From Craterilacuibacter sp. RT1T (GTDB lineage: Bacteria > Pseudomonadota > Gammaproteobacteria > Burkholderiales > Chromobacteriaceae): a stretch of DNA of 64,000 nucleotides. The first letter of the stretch is position 1; each line of letters begins with the position of its first letter. The notes under the pieces are model-generated. The model ran no database searches, was not told the origin of the DNA, and was given only the letters and a program-made list of their open reading frames with translations. Location: the NCBI RefSeq assembly GCF_023502145.1, contig NZ_JAMFLI010000006.1:109872-173871 (forward strand), in the 5' to 3' direction. The translations under genes and the position numbers were made by a program. Below, piece by piece: positions 19,261-28,118 of the stretch.

Positions 19261-20166
19261 ATGAAACCACTGTCCGGCCTGTCTGCATTTTTCCTGCTGC
19301 TATCGCTCTCGGCTACGGCTGCGGCTATCCCGCAACCCGATGTGGCGATACAGCCTAGCGGCACCCATGTGGTGATCAATCTGCCGCAGACACGATTGTT
19401 TCTGTTTCAGGATGGCGAGCTAAAAGACAGTTTTCCGGTTGCCGTCGGCAAGATGCTGACGCGCACGCCGGTAGGCGAATATGCCGTAACCGGCATTTAC
19501 CGCAACCCGAGCTGGCATGTCCCCCGCTCCATTCAGGAAGAGATGCGCAAAAAAGGCAAGCCGGTTGAGACCGTCGTGCCGCCGGGGCCGGATAATCCGC
19601 TGGGGCCGGTGTTTATCCGCTTTGGCGAAGCCAAGCTGGGTTTGGGCATACACGGCACCAATGCGCCGTCCAGCGTACCGGGGTTTCGCAGCCATGGCTG
19701 CGTACGCATGAAGAGCGAACAGGCATTGCTGCTGTCCAATATCGTGCCCAAGGGCGCGACCGTTTCGGTCACTTACCAGACTGTTTTGCTGTCGCAGGAC
19801 GAGGCTGGCGAATTGTGGCTGACCGCATTTCGCGATCGCTACCAGAACAAGAATGTCGCCATGCCGCAACTGGCCGATGCCCTGCTGCGCTGGCAGGGCG
19901 AAAACCAGAAAGCCGTATTCGGTCAACGGGTCAACCAGGCGCTCAACGAGCGCAAGGGCAAGCCGCTATGCCTGACCTGCAAGAAACCAGCCGAAGCACG
20001 TATCAGCGGCACACTCAGTTCCATACCCTGGCTATCCGATCAGGAACCGGCTCAGGCTCTGCCTGAGCCCGCCCCCGAGCCGGTGATGGAACCTGCGCCG
20101 GAAGATGCCTCCGGAGCCTGGCCGGCAGCCAAGCGAAAATCCACTCCGCCAGTACCGGCAGGCTGA
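19261..20166 (+). CDS. Secreted L,D-transpeptidase (YkuD family)
   Basis: A 301-residue exported protein. Residues 1-22 form a signal peptide; residues about 35-165 form the YkuD catalytic domain with HGTNAPSSVPGFRSHGCVRM, in which SHGC holds the catalytic His/Cys. L,D-transpeptidases crosslink meso-DAP residues or attach lipoproteins to peptidoglycan in the periplasm. The C-terminal tail is Pro/Glu-rich and low-complexity. It ends one base from the end of the convergent MocR gene with no visible terminator. Confidence 0.92.
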   Translation: MKPLSGLSAFFLLLSLSATAAAIPQPDVAIQPSGTHVVINLPQTRLFLFQDGELKDSFPVAVGKMLTRTPVGEYAVTGIYRNPSWHVPRSIQEEMRKKGKPVETVVPPGPDNPLGPVFIRFGEAKLGLGIHGTNAPSSVPGFRSHGCVRMKSEQALLLSNIVPKGATVSVTYQTVLLSQDEAGELWLTAFRDRYQNKNVAMPQLADALLRWQGENQKAVFGQRVNQALNERKGKPLCLTCKKPAEARISGTLSSIPWLSDQEPAQALPEPAPEPVMEPAPEDASGAWPAAKRKSTPPVPAG

Positions 20167-20167
20167 A

Positions 20168-21604
20168 TCAGGGCGCTGGCGTCGCGGCAGCCTCGCAGGC
20201 AAGCGCGGCAAAACGCAATAGCGCGCGCTCGTAAGCCGGCGTCCACGGATAGCAGCAAGACAGGCGTACACAGTTATTGAAACGCCCGCGCGCCGAATAC
20301 AGCGCCCCCGGCGCGACCGTAATGCCCTCAGCCAGCGCGCGCTGAAATAAAGCCAGCGTATCCACGCCCTTGGGCAACTCCACCCACAGCAAGCAACCTC
20401 CGGATGGCGACGTAGCGCGGGTACCCGCCGGAAAATGGCTGGCTACGGCGGCGCGCAGCTTTTCCATCTGCGCCATAAACTGGCGACGGATAAAGCGCAG
20501 GTGATGATCGAAGCCGCCGCTTTCCAGATATTCGGCCAGTGCCTCCTCCAGCAAACGGGGCTGACCCAAAGATCCCGCGATCTTGAGGCGCATCACTTCG
20601 TGCAAGAAGCGCCCCGGAGCAATCCAGCCTATGCGAAAGCCCGGCGCCAGCGTCTTGCTGAAGCTGGAGCACAGCAAGACCCAGCCTTCCTTGTCCCAGG
20701 ATTTGACCGAGTCCGGCGGTGCTGCGCCGTAAAACAGGTCGGCATGTGGCGTGTCTTCAATCAGCGGAATCCGGTACTCACTGACCAGTGCCGCCAGACG
20801 CTGGCGCGCAGCCAAGGGCATACTGGCCCCCAACGGGTTCTGTACCGTAGGCTGCACCACCAGCGCCGACAGGCGCTTTTCCGACAGCAGCAATTCCAGT
20901 GCGTCCAGCGACAGGCCGCTAGCCGGATGGGTCGGTATTTCTATCACCGACAGCCCCAGACTCTTGGCGAGCGGAATCAGGCCAAAATAGGTCGGCGACT
21001 CCAGCCCCACCGTGTCGCCAGGCTTGCATACCGCGTGCAGTGCCAGTTGCAGCGCCTCCGTGCAGCCATTGGTCACCACAATATCGTCCGGGCTTAATAC
21101 ACAGCCACTGCCCAGTGCCCGCTGGGCAATCTGGCGGCGCAGCCGCTCCGAGCCAGGCGGAAACGGATAATCGGTGGTCAGCTCGGGATGCTGGCGCACC
21201 AGTTTACTGACAATCTGCTTAAGACGGGTAGTCGGGTAAAAATCACTGCCGCGCGGGCTGGCCAGCGATAAATCGATCACATCGGTGCGGGTTTGCGCCC
21301 CCATCACCAACTCCAGCTGATCGGCCTCGCCCTGCTCGCCGGCATGGGTTTCGCTTTGGCGGCGCATCAGCGGCAAAGGCAGGCGCGCCACACCCTTGAC
21401 GTAAAAACCCGACTGCGGCCGCGCCTCGATCAGGCCGCGATCCTCCAGCGCGCGATAAGTCGCCAGTATGGTCGACGGGCTGACTTTGTGGATGGCGCAT
21501 GCCTTGCGCACCGAAGGCAGGCGCTCGCCCACCCTGACCGTGCCGTTTTCTATCAATGCGGTCCACTCGCCCACCAAAGACATGTACAGCGTTTCGCTAC
21601 TCAT
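20168..21604 (-). CDS. MocR-type GntR regulator with aminotransferase domain
   Basis: A 478-residue protein. Residues about 1-75 are a GntR winged-helix domain ('VRVGERLPSVRKACAIHKVSPSTI'-type; LPSVRKACAI and STILATYRALEDRGLI are key); residues about 100-475 are a class I aminotransferase fold that binds PLP, with the Lys in SSFSKTLAPGFRIGW. MocR proteins usually sense PLP adducts of amino acids or vitamin B6 and regulate a divergent neighbour; here that neighbour is a LysE exporter. A good ribosome site (AAGGGG) precedes the ATG. Confidence 0.92.
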   Translation of the reverse strand: MSSETLYMSLVGEWTALIENGTVRVGERLPSVRKACAIHKVSPSTILATYRALEDRGLIEARPQSGFYVKGVARLPLPLMRRQSETHAGEQGEADQLELVMGAQTRTDVIDLSLASPRGSDFYPTTRLKQIVSKLVRQHPELTTDYPFPPGSERLRRQIAQRALGSGCVLSPDDIVVTNGCTEALQLALHAVCKPGDTVGLESPTYFGLIPLAKSLGLSVIEIPTHPASGLSLDALELLLSEKRLSALVVQPTVQNPLGASMPLAARQRLAALVSEYRIPLIEDTPHADLFYGAAPPDSVKSWDKEGWVLLCSSFSKTLAPGFRIGWIAPGRFLHEVMRLKIAGSLGQPRLLEEALAEYLESGGFDHHLRFIRRQFMAQMEKLRAAVASHFPAGTRATSPSGGCLLWVELPKGVDTLALFQRALAEGITVAPGALYSARGRFNNCVRLSCCYPWTPAYERALLRFAALACEAAATPAP

Positions 21605-21668
21605 TCCCGCCCCTTTTCCACTCTCCCCGCACCATCAGGTGCGCGGGCAGCACAGTTCAGCCGCAATC

Positions 21669-21708
21669 AGACCATAACAGTTGCCAACAAGGCAAACTGT
21701 TATGGTCT
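21669..21708. promoter_or_regulatory. Large palindromic operator between mocR and lysE-type genes
   Basis: A near-perfect inverted repeat: AGACCATAACAGTTGCC (21669-21685) against GGCAAACTGTTATGGTCT (21691-21708) with one extra A and a 5-base centre. It lies 65 bases before the MocR ATG and 85 before the exporter ATG, without a T run, so it is more likely a regulator site than a terminator. Confidence 0.7.
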
Positions 21709-21792
21709 CAATTCAATATTTCTGGATCTGTAATTATTTATTTGGCAACGCTAATATAGCGCCAGAATTTAGCTTCCCTGACGGATACCGAT

Positions 21793-22431
21793 ATGAACTT
21801 CATCGCACTGGTGACCTACCTCACCATCATGGCCATCACGCCGGGCCCGAATAATCTGGCCCTGGCTTCCAGCGGGGTGAATTTCGGCCTGAAACGCACC
21901 TTGCCGGCCCTGATGGGAATGGCATTGGGCCTGTCCAGTCAGGTGGCAATCCTGGCACTGGCGCTAGGCAGCATGATGGCGCTGATGGAGAGCATCAAAT
22001 TATGGCTGGCACTGGCCGGCTGTCTCTATTTGTTCTGGCTGTCCTGGCATATGGCGCATGCCGCCGAGCCCGGCAGCGATGGCAAAGTCAGCAAGGGCAA
22101 GCCCATGGGCTTTGCCAGCGGCGTGCTGTTCAACTGGCTGAACCCCAAGGTATGGCTGATGGGTTTTAACGTCGCCATCGTGTTCCTGCCTGACAGCATG
22201 CCGGTGTGGCAAGCGGGCAGCCTGTTCTTTGTGGTGACTTTTATCATCACCCTGCCCTGCATCGCCGTCTGGGCCTGGGGCGGTGAATATATCCGCCGCT
22301 ATCTGGATTCGCCGCGCCGCCTGCACCTGTTCAACTACAGCATGGGCGGCATGCTGGCCTGTACTGCAGCCTGGCTGCTGGTGGAAATGCTGCCGGCCGA
22401 AACCATGGCACAGATGAGCGCCATGGTCTGA
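21793..22431 (+). CDS. LysE family amino acid exporter
   Basis: A 212-residue inner-membrane protein with six hydrophobic helices. 'MAITPGPNNLALASSGVNFG' at residues about 13-32 is the LysE/RhtB family signature. These proteins export lysine, threonine, homoserine or similar amino acids. The gene is divergent from a MocR-type regulator, which very likely controls it; the ligand may be an amino acid forming an aldimine with PLP. A terminator lies 40 bases after the stop. Confidence 0.92.
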   Translation: MNFIALVTYLTIMAITPGPNNLALASSGVNFGLKRTLPALMGMALGLSSQVAILALALGSMMALMESIKLWLALAGCLYLFWLSWHMAHAAEPGSDGKVSKGKPMGFASGVLFNWLNPKVWLMGFNVAIVFLPDSMPVWQAGSLFFVVTFIITLPCIAVWAWGGEYIRRYLDSPRRLHLFNYSMGGMLACTAAWLLVEMLPAETMAQMSAMV

Positions 22432-22470
22432 TTTCCCCCTATTCCTTTGCTAACCCCGAGTGGAATTTTC

Positions 22471-22497
22471 CCCGCAAACACCAATCGTGTTTGCGGG
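22471..22497 (+). terminator. Rho-independent terminator after LysE-type gene
   Basis: Perfect 11-bp stem CCCGCAAACAC/GTGTTTGCGGG with CAATC loop, followed by eight T residues (22498-22505). Confidence 0.93.
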
Positions 22498-22555
22498 TTT
22501 TTTTTGCCGCAGCGTAAAATAGCCGGCTTACCTTCGAACCCGAGCCAGACCCATC

Positions 22556-23941
22556 ATGATACGTACCCGTTTCGCCCCCAGCCCGACCGGCTACCTGCAT
22601 ATAGGTGGCGTGCGCACGGCCCTGTTTTCCTGGGCCTTTGCCAAGAAGCACGGCGGCACTTTCGTGCTGCGCATCGAAGACACCGATCTTGAGCGCTCGA
22701 CCCCCGAATCGGTCAAGGCCATCCTTGACGGCATGCACTGGGTCGGCCTCGACTACGATGAAGGCCCGTTCTACCAGACCCACCGCTTCGACCGTTACGA
22801 AGAAGTGATTCAGAAACTGCTGGCCAGCGGCCACGCCTACCACTGCTATATGAGCCGTGAAGAGCTGGATGCGCTGCGCGCCGAGCAAGAAGAGCGCGGC
22901 GAGAAGCCGCGTTACGATAGACGCTGGCGTCCCGAGGCTGGCAAGGTTCTGCCTGCGCCCCCAGCCGACGTTAAACCGGTCGTGCGTTTCAAGACGCCAC
23001 TGGATGGCGTGGTGGCCTGGGACGACGCCGTCAAAGGGCGGATCGAGTTTGCCAATGAAGAGCTGGATGATCTGATCATCGCCCGCCCCGACGGCAGCCC
23101 GACCTATAACTTCTGCGTGGTGGTCGATGACTGGGATATGCAGATCACCCATGTGATTCGTGGTGATGACCATGTCAACAACACGCCGCGCCAGATCAAC
23201 ATCCTTAAAGCACTGAATGCTCCGCTGCCTATCTACGGCCACCTGCCGATGATACTCAACGAGAACGGCCAGAAAATGTCCAAGCGCCGCGACGCGGTCA
23301 GCGTAGTCGATTACGCCGAGCGCGGCATTCTGCCCGAGGCCTTGCTTAACTATCTGGCGCGTCTGGGCTGGGGCCACGGTGACGACGAGCTGTTCGATAT
23401 GGCTCAGTTTGTCGAGTGGTTCACGCTGGAAGCGGTCAGCCCGTCTGCCAGCCGTTTCAACCACGAGAAATTCATGTGGCTGAATGCGCAGCATATCAAG
23501 CTGGCCGACAATACCCGCCTCGCGACCCTGGTCGCGCCGCGCCTGGCTGCCTCCGGCATCACACCCGATGGTGGCCCAGCCCTCACCGAGGTGCTGGCAC
23601 TGGTCAAAGAGCGGGTACAGGACTTGAATACGCTGGCGGACGAGTGCCACTACTTCTACCAGAAGCTGACCCCTACGGACGCCGATGTGGAGAAACATCT
23701 GTCGGGCGATACGCCGGCACGCATGGCACGCTTCGCAACCCGCCTTGCTGCCCTGAGCGAATGGAATGCCGCGTCCATCCACGGCCTGTTCAAGCCATTT
23801 TGCGCCGATGAAGGCATCAAAATGGGCCAACTGGGTATGCCGCTACGCGTATTGGTATGCGGTACCGCGCAGACGCCATCGGTGGATGCGGTACTGGCGC
23901 TGATAGGCCGCGACGAAGTCCTGCGCCGCATGGCCGCCTGA
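22556..23941 (+). CDS. gltX: Glutamyl-tRNA synthetase
   Basis: A 461-residue class I aminoacyl-tRNA synthetase. The HIGH motif is in SPTGYLHIGGVRTALF (residues about 8-23) and the KMSKS equivalent is KMSKRRDA at about 240. Length is typical for a discriminating or semi-discriminating bacterial GluRS; the C-terminal anticodon-binding helical part is complete. Terminated by the hairpin just downstream. It stands alone between two terminators. Confidence 0.98.
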   Translation: MIRTRFAPSPTGYLHIGGVRTALFSWAFAKKHGGTFVLRIEDTDLERSTPESVKAILDGMHWVGLDYDEGPFYQTHRFDRYEEVIQKLLASGHAYHCYMSREELDALRAEQEERGEKPRYDRRWRPEAGKVLPAPPADVKPVVRFKTPLDGVVAWDDAVKGRIEFANEELDDLIIARPDGSPTYNFCVVVDDWDMQITHVIRGDDHVNNTPRQINILKALNAPLPIYGHLPMILNENGQKMSKRRDAVSVVDYAERGILPEALLNYLARLGWGHGDDELFDMAQFVEWFTLEAVSPSASRFNHEKFMWLNAQHIKLADNTRLATLVAPRLAASGITPDGGPALTEVLALVKERVQDLNTLADECHYFYQKLTPTDADVEKHLSGDTPARMARFATRLAALSEWNAASIHGLFKPFCADEGIKMGQLGMPLRVLVCGTAQTPSVDAVLALIGRDEVLRRMAA

Positions 23942-23955
23942 GTCGCCGCGCCAGC

Positions 23956-23991
23956 AAAAGCCGCCGGCTCCTGATGGAGCGGGCGGCTTTT
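23956..23991 (+). terminator. Rho-independent terminator after gltX
   Basis: 15-bp stem with one mismatch (AAAAGCCGCCGGCTC / GAGCGGGCGGCTTTT), six-base loop and a T run. The A run at its left can also serve the convergent DUF1415 gene. Confidence 0.9.
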
Positions 23992-24010
23992 TTTATCACG
24001 CAAAACAAGC

Positions 24011-24556
24011 TCAGCGCTGATCCAGACCCAAAGCCTGCCAGCCGGCATGACCCAGCTTTTCCAGTGTCGCACTATTGCGCTCGGCGATGGCATCGACTTC
24101 GGCATCTTCTGCCACGGCCGCATCCACACTGGCGTCGCGCAACAGATGCAGCGTGGCAAACGGGGCGCGGTTGACATAGTTGACCATATCGTCAGGCTCG
24201 CAGCCGTCAAACTGGAAATCGGGATGGAAGTTGGCCACCTGCAATACACCGTCCAGCCCCTGCTCGCTGATGGCTTCATCCGCCAGCAGCAACACATCGT
24301 TGAAATCGATAAAGTCGCTAAACAGCGTCGGATGAATCAGCAAGGTGGTATCAATCTCGCTCGCCGGCGTTTGTGCCAGCAATGCCAGTTCCCTATCCAG
24401 ATCCTCGAGAAAACCATCCAGATGGCGCGCGTCGCTGACCACCAAGCGCACACGATTCTCCACATACACCTTGCGCGCAAACGGACACAAATTCAGCCCG
24501 ATAACGGCTTTCTCCAGCCACAAGCGGGTGGCGGCGATCACATCTTCATGGCGCAT
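24011..24556 (-). CDS. DUF1415 domain-containing protein (copy A)
   Basis: A 181-residue soluble protein of unknown function, family DUF1415. The N terminus has WLEKAVIGLNLCPFA (about 13-27); a conserved 'DTTLLIHPTLF' and 'VANFHPDFQF' follow, with a HP.DF pattern that could be a metal or nucleotide site. ATG at 24556 is preferred because a clear AGGAG lies just upstream; an in-frame ATG 42 bases earlier is less likely. A close paralogue occurs at 27344-27898. Confidence 0.85.
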   Translation of the reverse strand: MRHEDVIAATRLWLEKAVIGLNLCPFARKVYVENRVRLVVSDARHLDGFLEDLDRELALLAQTPASEIDTTLLIHPTLFSDFIDFNDVLLLADEAISEQGLDGVLQVANFHPDFQFDGCEPDDMVNYVNRAPFATLHLLRDASVDAAVAEDAEVDAIAERNSATLEKLGHAGWQALGLDQR

Positions 24557-24699
24557 GAGCAACTCCTCGCAAAAAGCGCAGTGTAAGCCGTCACCCAAAC
24601 GAAACGACAGTTTTTTCGCCTGAGAAGCGGACTAGACAACCGCTTGCCCCTTAAGTCATGGCCCGTGGACAGATGCGCGCACCACAAAAATGTAAAACA

Positions 24700-25326
24700 T
24701 CAGGACGACTGCGGCACCGCCATGCCGCGCTGCACGGCGGGACGCGCGGCCATGGCATCAGCCCAGCGCCGCACATGGGGAAAGTCCGCCAGTTCGACCA
24801 TATGCCATTCATGGCGTGCAACCCACGGGTAAAGCGCAATATCGGCGATGCTGTAGTCGCTACCCGCGACAAAGCGGTGATCGGCCAGTTGCCGATTCAA
24901 CACGCCATACAGGCGCAAGGTCTCATCGTGATAGCGTTTTTGTGCATACGGCAGGGTTTCGGGCGCATAGCGCAAAAAATGGTGTGCCTGCCCCAGCATG
25001 GGACCGAAGCCGCCCATCTGGAACATCAGCCATTGCAGCACGCAATAACGCGCCGCCCCTGCTGCCGGCAACAAGCGGCCGGTTTTTTCTGCCAGATAAA
25101 TCAGGATGGCTCCCGACTCGAATAACGCCAGTGCGGTGCCATCCGGGCCGTCGGGGTCGACGATGGCCGGAATCTTGTTGTTCGGGCTGATCTTGAGAAA
25201 GTCGGGCGCGAACTGCTCGCCCTGATTGATATCGACCGGGAACACGGTGTAAGGCAGATCCAGCTCTTCCAGTGCGACAGAGATTTTCTTGCCGTTAGGC
25301 GTGCCCCAGGTGTAAAGCTCTATCAT
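24700..25326 (-). CDS. Glutathione S-transferase family protein (YfcG/YghU-like)
   Basis: A 208-residue GST. The thioredoxin-like N domain begins 'MIELYTWGTPNGKKISVALEE'-type (TPNGKK motif at 9-14), which is typical of the GSH-dependent disulfide-bond oxidoreductase group YfcG/YghU; 'NNKIPAIVDPDG' and 'LFESGAILIYLAEKTG' bind glutathione. The C-terminal helical domain follows. It is 67 bases downstream of kup on the same strand, so the two may share a transcript. Confidence 0.9.
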   Translation of the reverse strand: MIELYTWGTPNGKKISVALEELDLPYTVFPVDINQGEQFAPDFLKISPNNKIPAIVDPDGPDGTALALFESGAILIYLAEKTGRLLPAAGAARYCVLQWLMFQMGGFGPMLGQAHHFLRYAPETLPYAQKRYHDETLRLYGVLNRQLADHRFVAGSDYSIADIALYPWVARHEWHMVELADFPHVRRWADAMAARPAVQRGMAVPQSS

Positions 25327-25393
25327 GGCGTCAAGCCCCTCGCTAGTAATTTACCTAGCATAGTGCAAGGCAGAAGCGGCGGCCAGCCCCCCC

Positions 25394-27265
25394 TCACACG
25401 CCGGCCTGCGTCCCCAGCTCCACCACCCGCCCGGGCGGCAGATGGTAATAGACCGCAGCACTTTCACCCTGGCGCGCCAGCCAGCGGAACATGCTGCGCC
25501 GCCAGCGCGGCACATCCGCCAGGCTTTCCAGCGCACTGACCCGGGTGAGAAAAAACGAGGTATCGTCCAGCTGAACCAGCAGCCCCGCACTGCTAGCCTG
25601 AGACAGCGCCGCCGGCACATCCGGCTCTTCGCGAAAACCGTAACGCAAATGCACGCGCCACAGATCGGGTGCCAGCATCTGCACCGTCACGCGCTCGGCG
25701 GCAGGCACGCGCGGCACTTCCTGTGCATCCACATGCAACAGCACAATTTGCCGGTGCAATACTTTGTAATGCTTGATGTTTTGCTGCAAGGCCAGCGGCA
25801 CACCGGCCGGGTCCGAGCTCAGATACACCGCCATGCCCTCTACCCGCAGCACATCCGGTGGCCGGGCAATAAAATCCGCCAGCGTTTGGGCGCAAGCATC
25901 ACGCCGGCTGGCAATAGCGGCTGTGCCGCGCTTCCAGCTGGTCATCAGGGCAAACAACACCAGCGCCAGCGTCAAGGGCACCCAGCCGCCGGCAATGATC
26001 TTGGTTGCATTGGACGCAAAAAACAGCAGTTCAACCAGCCACAAGCCCAACAATAGCGCCATCAGTTTCAAGCGCTGCGTGCCACGAAACGATAAAAATA
26101 CCAGCGTCAGGCACAACACGGTGGTGATATTCATCGCACCGGATACGGCAATACCATAAGCCGCCGCCATGGCATTAGGCGAGCGAAAGCCCAGTACCAG
26201 CAAGACCACCGCCAACAGCATCAGCCAGTTGATACCGGGCAAATACACTTGCCCGCGCTCGGCATCCGAGGTGTGTTTGACATTAAAGGGCGGCAGATAA
26301 CCCAGGTGGCCGGCTTGCACCGTCATCGAAAAGACACCGGCGATGGTCGCCTGTGCCGCAATCACGGTGGCCAAGGTCGCCAGCACCACCAGAGGCAGCT
26401 GCAAGGCATCAGGCGCAAGACCATAAAAGGGATGATTAACGGCAGCAGGGTTGCGCAACAACAAGGCCCCCTGACCGAAATAATTCAGCATCAGCGCCGG
26501 CCATACCAGGCGGAACCAGGCCAGACGGATGGGACGCGCACCGAAATGCCCCATATCCGCATACAGCGCTTCGCCGCCGGTCATGGCCAAAAATACCGCA
26601 GACAACAGCAAAAAAGCCGCGCTTGGCGAGTCGATGGCAAAACGGATGGCGTAAAGCGGGCTCAAAGCCTTCAGTACCGACGGCTGCTGCACAATGCTGG
26701 CTGCACCCAATGCGGCCAGTACCAACAACCACAACAACATCACCGGCCCGAACAGGCGCCCGACCATACCGCTACCAAAGCGCTGGATGGCAAACAGCCC
26801 AACCAGCACCAACAAGGTCAGCGGCAAAATCAGCGGCGTCAGCACCGGATCCACCACACTCAGCCCCTCGATTGCCGAGAGTACCGAAATAGCCGGCGTA
26901 ATCACCGCATCGCCAAAAAACAGGGCCGCACCGAAAATCCCCAGTGCAACCGCAAAACCAGCCACACGCGGGTGCTGCGCAGCCTTGGCATGCACGCCCG
27001 CCGCCAGTGCCAGCACCCCGCCCTCACCCTCGTTATCGAAGCGCAGCACCAAGACCATATATTTCAGCGAAATCACCAACAGCACCGCCCAGAATAGCGC
27101 CGACAAAGTCGCCAGCACATGGCTCTCACTGGGCGAGAGACCATACAGGCCGACAAAAGCCATACGAAAAGCGTACAGCGGGCTGGTGCCAATATCGCCG
27201 TACACCACACCCATCGCGGTCAAAGCCAATAACCACGGTGTTTTTTTATCTGTTTGCTGTTCCAT
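25394..27265 (-). CDS. kup: Low-affinity potassium uptake protein Kup
   Basis: A 623-residue potassium:proton symporter of the KUP/HAK/KT family. The N terminus has ALTAMGVVYGDIGTSPLYAF (family hallmark), followed by about twelve membrane helices to residue 440 and a cytoplasmic C-terminal domain. Start chosen at 27265 (MEQQTDKKTP), which gives the usual 15-residue lead; an in-frame ATG at 27298 would add 11 residues, and neither has a well-spaced ribosome site. Lies between two DUF1415 paralogues. Confidence 0.95.
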   Translation of the reverse strand: MEQQTDKKTPWLLALTAMGVVYGDIGTSPLYAFRMAFVGLYGLSPSESHVLATLSALFWAVLLVISLKYMVLVLRFDNEGEGGVLALAAGVHAKAAQHPRVAGFAVALGIFGAALFFGDAVITPAISVLSAIEGLSVVDPVLTPLILPLTLLVLVGLFAIQRFGSGMVGRLFGPVMLLWLLVLAALGAASIVQQPSVLKALSPLYAIRFAIDSPSAAFLLLSAVFLAMTGGEALYADMGHFGARPIRLAWFRLVWPALMLNYFGQGALLLRNPAAVNHPFYGLAPDALQLPLVVLATLATVIAAQATIAGVFSMTVQAGHLGYLPPFNVKHTSDAERGQVYLPGINWLMLLAVVLLVLGFRSPNAMAAAYGIAVSGAMNITTVLCLTLVFLSFRGTQRLKLMALLLGLWLVELLFFASNATKIIAGGWVPLTLALVLFALMTSWKRGTAAIASRRDACAQTLADFIARPPDVLRVEGMAVYLSSDPAGVPLALQQNIKHYKVLHRQIVLLHVDAQEVPRVPAAERVTVQMLAPDLWRVHLRYGFREEPDVPAALSQASSAGLLVQLDDTSFFLTRVSALESLADVPRWRRSMFRWLARQGESAAVYYHLPPGRVVELGTQAGV

Positions 27266-27343
27266 TCCCCGCCCCGCCAAGCATGCTATCCAGTTCATTC
27301 CCTATGCTTAGCCTAGACGAGTTCGGCGCGATCACCGCCTTGC

Positions 27344-27898
27344 TTACTTGCGCTCGGGCGCAGGGATGCCTAGCGCCGCCCAGCCAGCTGCCCCCATATC
27401 CTGCAGCAGGGCAATATTGCGCCGGTAGATAGCATCGGTGTCGGGCATGGCCGCGACTGCGCGCGCAATGCTGGATTCGCGTATCAGGTGCAAAGTCGGG
27501 TAAGGCGAGCGGTTGGTGTAGTTGCTGATTTCATCCGCCTCGGTACCCTCAAAACGAAAGTCGGGGTGAAACGGGGCAATCTGCAAAATGCCGTCCAGAC
27601 CATGCTCGGGCAAGGCGGCATCGGCAATGTCCAGCATCTGGTTGAAGCCGTCAAAATCGGGAAACAGCGTGGGATGCACCAGCAAGGTCGTGTCGGTCTC
27701 ATCGGGGCTGGCTGCAGCCAGAAAGTCGAGCTCGCGATCCAGCTCCTCCAGAAAAGCATCCAGATGCGGCGCTTGGCTGACCACGATGCGGATCTGGTTT
27801 TTCACATAAACCGATTTGGCAAACGGACACAAATTCAGCCCGATCACCGCCTTCTCCAGCCAGATGCGGGTGGCGGCAACAATCTCGTCTTGTTTCAT
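27344..27898 (-). CDS. DUF1415 domain-containing protein (copy B)
   Basis: A 184-residue soluble protein, paralogue of the one at 24011-24556. It keeps WLEKAVIGLNLCPFA, 'DTTLLVHPTLFPDF' and 'APFHPDFRFEG'. Both copies are on the minus strand, and only a GST gene and kup lie between them, so a local duplication is the simplest reading. Function is unknown. No ribosome site stands out before ATG 27898 apart from a weak GAGCC. Confidence 0.85.
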   Translation of the reverse strand: MKQDEIVAATRIWLEKAVIGLNLCPFAKSVYVKNQIRIVVSQAPHLDAFLEELDRELDFLAAASPDETDTTLLVHPTLFPDFDGFNQMLDIADAALPEHGLDGILQIAPFHPDFRFEGTEADEISNYTNRSPYPTLHLIRESSIARAVAAMPDTDAIYRRNIALLQDMGAAGWAALGIPAPERK

Positions 27899-28067
27899 GG
27901 TTCAGGCTCGCAAAAGCCCAGTGTACGCTGAAAAAGGCGACATTCCCGTGACGGGCTGCAGCTTATGCATGGGCAATGAACGCGGTTGATGTATCAGCCC
28001 CCTTTCCTGCCCGCCTTATGCTGGTAAAAAGAGCCGCTCGCACATGACAGAAAAACCGCCATAAAAA

Positions 28068-28094
28068 AACCCCTGCCGCTCAAAGACAGGGGTT
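28068..28094 (-). terminator. Terminator after first potF paralogue
   Basis: 8-bp stem AACCCCTG (28068-28075) with 28087-28094; on the minus strand followed by a TTTTTTAT run. Loop of 11 bases. Confidence 0.75.
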
Positions 28095-28118
28095 GATTGG
28101 GTAGGGCAAACAGAAAGT

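Noticed and set aside
27899..28060. Short open frames in the gap before the DUF1415 copy B gene
   Set aside because: The longest is about 23 codons, with no ribosome site or signal sequence; treated as noncoding.
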